A DNA stretch of 17,070 bases, taken from assembly GCA_964469165.1 (NCBI GenBank), contig CAYXXZ010000065.1, positions 1 through 17,070 of the forward strand, in the 5' to 3' direction. A program made the translations under genes and the position numbers. The notes under the pieces are model-generated. The model had not been told where the DNA came from. It was given only the letters and a program-made list of their open reading frames with translations, and searched no databases. Below, in pieces: positions 13,834-17,070 of the stretch; within the stretch, counting starts at the first letter, position 1; each line of letters begins with the position of its first letter. The stretch comes from CAYXXZ01 sp964469165 (GTDB lineage: Bacteria; Pseudomonadota; Gammaproteobacteria; Pseudomonadales; Porticoccaceae).

Positions 13834-13847
13834 TTGACATGAATCAA
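13834..13847. promoter_or_regulatory. Putative FNR/ANR binding site between coxB and the divergent gene
   Basis: TTGACATGAATCAA is TTGAC-N4-ATCAA, one base from the FNR/ANR consensus TTGAT-N4-ATCAA. It lies in the 251-base divergent intergenic region 13702-13952. Its centre is about 50 bases upstream of the start inferred for coxB transcription and 112 bases upstream of the ATG at 13953. It could repress or activate either gene under low oxygen. No other gene is visible in this intergenic stretch. Confidence 0.55.
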
Positions 13848-13952
13848 TGCTTTCCGCGCAAGCCTTCGTTTCGCTCGCACCCTGTTCGACAAGGGTTTTT
13901 AATGCATATTCGTTCTTTGCCAAGTACCGCCCACAAGGTCTAGTGTTGGTTG

Positions 13953-14609
13953 ATGGACACTGTAATTATTCGCAACCAGATCGCCAGCGCCCGCTCTCAC
14001 GAGGCGCAAACCCGCGAGCTCGCCCATCTGCTGCGCGCGCGCCTCACACGTTTGCACAGCACGATCTCCGTGCGCGCCGCCGATCCGCACCTGCATTTAC
14101 TGGCCTTCGCAACGGCCTTCGTGGAATGCGTTCCCGACCTGCTGGACGTCCTCGAGGAAGTGTCCCGCAATACCGCCAGAGAAGAATTGAGCGATCTTTT
14201 CGGCGCCGCGTGCCGGGATTTTTTCATCGCGCCGCCGGCCTTGCTGCAAGGGCACAACGGCATGAACGGCGCCATGGCAAAGTCCTACCTGTGCCACCGC
14301 ACCCTCGAGGAAATCAACGATCATCTGCGTGTAACCTGCCAGCAGCCTTTGCTGCCCGTGGACTTCACCGGTTCGAGTCTGATCATCCATCACCTGCTCG
14401 GCGAGCCTTTCGGCAACCTGCTCGATAGCCTGGTGCACAGCACCGCCATCGGCCTGCTGGATCGTTGCGATCTCTCGCGGCTCGACAATGCGCACGAAGT
14501 CGACCCCGTCGATCTGCTCGCAGCCTGCCAGCGGCGCCCCCTGATGGATGACGGCCTGCGCCAGGCAGTGGTGATCAGCAGCCTTTTTCCTGGCTGCACG
14601 ATTCATTGA
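13953..14609 (+). CDS. Uncharacterised 218-residue protein divergent from coxB
   Basis: I do not recognise a family. The product is soluble, with no signal peptide and no membrane helix, and appears mostly alpha-helical. It is rich in Leu, His and Asp, and contains segments such as LLAFATAFVECVPDLLDVLEE and DFTGSSLIIHHLLGEPFGNL. Six cysteines are scattered without a clear metal motif. The ATG at 13953 is chosen over a TTG one codon upstream; the ribosome site is weak for either. Codon and base composition look like the neighbours. The long uninterrupted frame in a region with no competing gene supports it as real. It is divergent from the oxidase operon, with an FNR/ANR-like site between, and converges on yheV across a dispersed repeat. 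A link to respiration is only positional. Confidence 0.72.
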   Translation: MDTVIIRNQIASARSHEAQTRELAHLLRARLTRLHSTISVRAADPHLHLLAFATAFVECVPDLLDVLEEVSRNTAREELSDLFGAACRDFFIAPPALLQGHNGMNGAMAKSYLCHRTLEEINDHLRVTCQQPLLPVDFTGSSLIIHHLLGEPFGNLLDSLVHSTAIGLLDRCDLSRLDNAHEVDPVDLLAACQRRPLMDDGLRQAVVISSLFPGCTIH

Positions 14610-14633
14610 ATTGTCGAAATTTTTCCCGCCGGT

Positions 14634-14719
14634 TGTAATTGAGCCGTAAGCTGTAAGCAGAAGCGCTGGAAGAACCGAGATCTGCCCGAGCTCAACTTAA
14701 AGCTTACGGCTTACAGCTG
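14634..14719. repeat. Dispersed ~90-100 bp inverted-repeat element, copy B
   Basis: Starts TGTAATTGAGCCGTAAGCTG and ends CTTAAAGCTTACGGCTTACAGCTG. It shares the start, the central AGAACC block and the end with copy A at 1711-1810. Left half and right half are approximate reverse complements built from GTAAGC units. It sits between two convergent genes (13953-14609 and yheV), the same kind of place as copy A. The remaining bases 14720-14793 show nothing else. Confidence 0.7.
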
Positions 14720-14793
14720 AACTTCCGACTGCAACGCAAGGCGACTTCCGCAACGCCCCGTTTTGCCGACTCTGTATGCAACACTGTCAATTT

Positions 14794-15021
14794 CTAATCA
14801 TCGATGAGCTTGACCGGGCGCACGGCGTCGGCGCGCTCGTCCGCCGTGCGATTGACACGGGTATCCAGCTCTTGCCCGGGATGGGAAAGGCGCATTTCAT
14901 CGCGAAAGCCGCAGTTGACGCATTCGCGGAACTGCTTGTCGCCCTCGACGTACATCACGACCCGGTCCATCGCCCCGCATTTGGGGCACACGGCTCCGGC
15001 AATAAAGCGCTTGGTCACCAC
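14794..15021 (-). CDS. yheV: YheV family putative zinc-ribbon protein
   Basis: Small protein of 75 residues beginning with the YheV signature KRFIAGAVCPKCGAMD, followed by ECVNCGFRDEM. Cys12, Cys15, Cys34 and Cys37 form two CxxC knuckles expected to bind one zinc. The acidic/basic C-terminal tail is variable in this family. The function of YheV is not established to my knowledge. Two tandem GTG codons (15019-15021 and 15016-15018) could start it; no ATG is available. The promoter region is shared with the divergent yrdA gene, 71 bases apart. Confidence 0.85.
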   Translation of the reverse strand: MVTKRFIAGAVCPKCGAMDRVVMYVEGDKQFRECVNCGFRDEMRLSHPGQELDTRVNRTADERADAVRPVKLIDD

Positions 15022-15031
15022 AGGATCACCG

Positions 15032-15061
15032 TTGAATCAAAGCCAGCAGGCCTTATTATAC
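15032..15061 (+). promoter_or_regulatory. Likely sigma-70 promoter of yrdA
   Basis: TTGAAT at 15032-15037 and TATTAT at 15054-15059 are 16 bases apart; the alternative TTATAC at 15056-15061 gives 18. The match is good for this GC-rich window and would start transcription about 25 bases before the yrdA ATG. Pattern-based only. Confidence 0.4.
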
Positions 15062-15092
15062 GCGCTTCGTTCATCCGATCAGGAATTCTCCC

Positions 15093-15629
15093 ATGGCAGT
15101 TCGCAGCTTCAAGGGCATTACGCCGCAACTGGGCGCACGCGTCTACATCGATCCCGCCGCCACCGTGATCGGCGACGTGACCCTCGGCGACGACGTTTCC
15201 GTGTGGCCGGGCGCGGTGATTCGCGGCGACATGCACAGCATCCGCATCGGCAACCGCTCCAACGTACAGGACAACGCCGTGCTGCACATCACCCACGCCA
15301 GCGATTACAACCCCGGCGGCTGGCCGCTCAATATCGGCGACGACGTGATCATCGGCCACCGCGCGCTGCTGCACGGCTGCACGCTGGGCAATCGCATCCT
15401 GGTGGGCAACGGCGCGATCATCAATGACGGCGCAATCGTGGAAGACGAGGTGATCATCGGCGCCGGCTGCGTCGTGCCGCCCGGCAAGCGCCTCGAAAGC
15501 GGCTTCGTCTACGTGGGCAACCCGTGCAAGCAGGGCAGGGCACTGAAAGATTCGGAACGCCGCTTTTTTACCTATTCACCGGCCAATTACGTGAAACTGA
15601 AGGATCAATATCTGGCGGAGCAGGCATAA
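15093..15629 (+). CDS. yrdA: Gamma-carbonic anhydrase-like left-handed beta-helix protein (YrdA)
   Basis: The 178-residue product is made of hexapeptide repeats (for example IGDVTLGDDVSVWPGAVIRGD and IVEDEVIIGAGCVVPPGK), the left-handed beta-helix of the gamma-class carbonic anhydrase family. Metal-site histidines are visible in VLHITH (His65/His68), GHRALLHG (His89 and His94) with the usual five-residue spacing of the last two. It matches E. coli YrdA closely in layout, including the C-terminal helix YSPANYVKLKDQYL. Whether these proteins are active carbonic anhydrases varies and cannot be decided here. The ATG at 15093 has AGGA about 8 bases upstream. It is cytoplasmic, monocistronic by context, and converges on aroE. 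Confidence 0.92.
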   Translation: MAVRSFKGITPQLGARVYIDPAATVIGDVTLGDDVSVWPGAVIRGDMHSIRIGNRSNVQDNAVLHITHASDYNPGGWPLNIGDDVIIGHRALLHGCTLGNRILVGNGAIINDGAIVEDEVIIGAGCVVPPGKRLESGFVYVGNPCKQGRALKDSERRFFTYSPANYVKLKDQYLAEQA

Positions 15630-15636
15630 GGGCGCC

Positions 15637-15713
15637 CTGTAGGAGCCTGCCTGCAGGCGACACGACCGTCAATGTATACACAACAGGGGTCGCCTGCAGG
15701 CAGGCTCCTACAG
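15637..15713. repeat. REP-like inverted repeat with 24-bp perfect arms between yrdA and aroE
   Basis: Left arm 15637-15660 (starts CTGTAGGAGCCTGCCTGC) and right arm 15690-15713 are exact reverse complements over 24 bases, with a 29-base loop. The arms themselves contain the palindrome CCTGCAGG. The right arm is followed by TTTCACGTTT, so it may stop transcription from yrdA. GTAGGAGC-type hairpins resemble REP sequences known in Pseudomonas genomes. A half copy occurs at 1587-1604. Confidence 0.75.
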
Positions 15714-15722
15714 TTTCACGTT

Positions 15723-16544
15723 TCACGCAAGTTCGCGGCGCAGCGCCTCGATCACCGCGGCTGTTTGCGGAAACACGCCGCGCCACAGCTGAAAGGATTC
15801 CGCAGCCTGTTCCACGAGCATCCCCAAACCATCCGCAACGGCAGCCCCGCGGCGCCGGCCCCAGGCCACGAAGGGCGTATCCTCCCTGCCGTACATCATG
15901 TCGTAGCAGCAGGCCTTTGGCGCCAGCAACTGCTCCGGCAGTGGCGGCAGATCCCCAGCAAGGCTGGCGCTGGTGCCATTGATCACGAGGTCAAAGACCT
16001 GGCCGCTCAGCTCGTCGTAGCCTCCACCCGCCACCGGCCCGAGGTCCGCAAACCCCTCGGCGAGATCGAGCGCCTTGGCGCTGGTGCGGTTGGCGATGAA
16101 GAGGTCGCGCGGCTCTTGCGCAAGCAGCGGCGCCAGTACGCCGCGCACCGCGCCACCCGCACCGAGAATCAGCAGCCGTTTGCCGGCAATTTCCCAGCCG
16201 AGGTTGACGCCGATGTCCCGCACCAGGCCGGCGCCGTCCGTGTTGTCGCCAAGGGTTCGGCCATTGCCCCGATACGCTAGCGTGTTGACCGCTCCGGCGC
16301 GGCGCGCCCGCGGGGTCAGCTCGGTGGCATAGCCGAAGGCGTCCTGCTTGAAAGGCACGGTGATGTTGAGCCCCTTGCCGCCACTGGCGAAAAACTGGTC
16401 CGCCGCCGTGGCAAAGCCATCGACGGGGACGCACTGGCGCTCGTAAGTCAGATCCTGGCCGGTCTGCGTCGCGAAGCGCCCGTGAATCTCCGGTGATTTG
16501 GAATGGGCGATGGGGTTGCCAAAAACGGCGTAACGGTCGGTCAT
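15723..16544 (-). CDS. aroE: Shikimate dehydrogenase (NADP+)
   Basis: Cytoplasmic enzyme of the aromatic amino acid pathway that reduces 3-dehydroshikimate to shikimate. The 273-residue product has the substrate motif NPIAHSKSP at 10-18, NITVPFK with catalytic Lys66, AVNTL with Asn87, and GDNTDG with catalytic Asp103. The nucleotide-binding loop is GAGGA at 128-132, and NRT at 152-154 is the NADPH phosphate-binding motif. The C-terminal DGLGMLVEQAAESFQLW is also typical. All key residues are present. The ATG at 16544 follows hemF by 10 bases with a GAAGAGA ribosome site, giving a hemF-aroE operon as in Pseudomonas. Upstream in-frame codons belong to hemF DNA read in another frame. Confidence 0.96.
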   Translation of the reverse strand: MTDRYAVFGNPIAHSKSPEIHGRFATQTGQDLTYERQCVPVDGFATAADQFFASGGKGLNITVPFKQDAFGYATELTPRARRAGAVNTLAYRGNGRTLGDNTDGAGLVRDIGVNLGWEIAGKRLLILGAGGAVRGVLAPLLAQEPRDLFIANRTSAKALDLAEGFADLGPVAGGGYDELSGQVFDLVINGTSASLAGDLPPLPEQLLAPKACCYDMMYGREDTPFVAWGRRRGAAVADGLGMLVEQAAESFQLWRGVFPQTAAVIEALRRELA

Positions 16545-16554
16545 GACTATCTCT

Positions 16555-17070
16555 TCACAGCCAGTCACGAGGTTTGAGGTAGTTTTCGTAGAGATCCGCC
16601 TCCGCTGTGCCCGGCTGGGGTTGCCAGTCGTATTCCCAGCGCACCAGCGGCGGCAGCGACATGAGAATGGATTCAGTGCGCCCTCCACTTTGCAGGCCAA
16701 ATAAAGTGCCGCGATCATAGACGAGGTTGAATTCCACATAGCGGCCGCGCCTGTAGAGCTGGAACTCGCGCTCGCGTTCGCCCCAGGCCATGTCCTTGCG
16801 GCGCCTGACAATGGGCAGATAGGCCTCGATATAGCTGTCGCCCACGGCGCGCATGAAGGCAAAACTGGCGTCGAAGGGCAATTCATTGAAGTCGTCGAAG
16901 AAGAGTCCACCGACCCCGCGGGTTTCACCGCGGTGCCTGAGGTAGAAATAATCGTCACACCATTTCTTGAAGCGTGCGTAAAGCTCGGCTCCGGAAGGGT
17001 CGCAAGCCGCCTTCGCGGTGCGATGCCAGTCGACACAGTCCTCGGCGAACGGGTAGTAGGGCGTCAGGTC
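16555..17070 (-). CDS. hemF: Oxygen-dependent coproporphyrinogen III oxidase, C-terminal part (cut by the window end)
   Basis: Cytoplasmic enzyme that uses O2 to decarboxylate coproporphyrinogen III to protoporphyrinogen IX in haem synthesis. The visible 171 residues start DLTPYYPFAEDCVDWH and run without stop to the TGA at 16555-16557. HemF signatures are KKWCDDYFYLRHRGETRGVGG, LFFDDFN, the highly conserved RRGRYVEFNLVYDRGTLFGL, and GGRTESILMSLPP. The missing N-terminal part, probably somewhat under half the protein, lies beyond 17070. It is co-directional with aroE, 10 bases apart. Its product supplies haem for the oxidase encoded nearby, though it is not in the same operon. Confidence 0.96.
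   Translation of the reverse strand, partial: DLTPYYPFAEDCVDWHRTAKAACDPSGAELYARFKKWCDDYFYLRHRGETRGVGGLFFDDFNELPFDASFAFMRAVGDSYIEAYLPIVRRRKDMAWGEREREFQLYRRGRYVEFNLVYDRGTLFGLQSGGRTESILMSLPPLVRWEYDWQPQPGTAEADLYENYLKPRDWL

Noticed and set aside
1..17070. CRISPR array, tRNA, rRNA, prophage, transposase or defence genes
   Set aside because: No regular spacer-repeat array, no transposase, integrase or defence-type protein and no recognisable RNA gene was seen on either strand.

Overview
The window comes from a GC-rich gammaproteobacterium with aerobic respiration. The order coxB-coxA-ctaG-coxC, a reversed DUF2909 gene, SURF1, a thioredoxin-like membrane protein, ctaA, cyoE and sco matches the aa3/caa3 oxidase locus of Pseudomonas and related Pseudomonadales/Cellvibrionales. 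hemF-aroE, yheV, yrdA and znuA/zur-znuCB also fit that group. I cannot name the genus from sequence alone. The window is scaffolded: a 100-N gap lies at 9386-9485.

Layout. (1) 1-1547: the 3' end of an unidentified gene, an EmrE-type SMR efflux pump, and an LLM-class flavin-dependent oxidoreductase, all on the + strand. (2) 1871-4877: the zinc uptake module. znuA is on the - strand and diverges from zur-znuC-znuB on the + strand, with a Zur-box-like dyad between them. (3) 4904-8896 on the - strand: oxidase assembly genes SURF1, a SCO-like protein, ctaA, cyoE and sco, tightly packed with three ATGA stop/start overlaps. (4) 8940-9191: a small DUF2909 twin-transmembrane gene on the opposite strand, between the assembly genes and the structural genes. 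(5) 9495-13701 on the - strand: the structural operon coxB (with a fused cytochrome c domain), coxA, ctaG/cox11 and coxC. (6) 13953-17070: an unrecognised 218-residue protein, the zinc-ribbon protein YheV, a gamma-carbonic-anhydrase-like protein (YrdA), and the aroE-hemF pair, with hemF cut by the window end.

How the genes work together. Parts 3-5 supply everything specific to building a haem a/copper oxidase. CyoE and CtaA make haem O and then haem A. SURF1 helps haem insertion. Cox11 delivers CuB, and Sco matures CuA on CoxB. hemF, at the right edge, makes protoporphyrin precursors under aerobic conditions. An FNR/ANR-type site (TTGAC-N4-ATCAA) upstream of coxB suggests oxygen-responsive control of the oxidase or of the unknown divergent gene.

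Non-coding structure. All five convergent gene junctions in the window carry inverted-repeat DNA. They belong to at least three different families: a ~90-bp dispersed element present twice, a 24-bp-arm REP-like hairpin, and a 30-bp perfect palindrome; the fifth junction has two plain hairpins. I see no convincing new biological system. The points most worth a second look are the spurious assembly gap, the repeats, the FNR/ANR and Zur sites, the SCO-like protein lacking the copper-ligand histidine, and the uncharacterised 13953-14609 gene.
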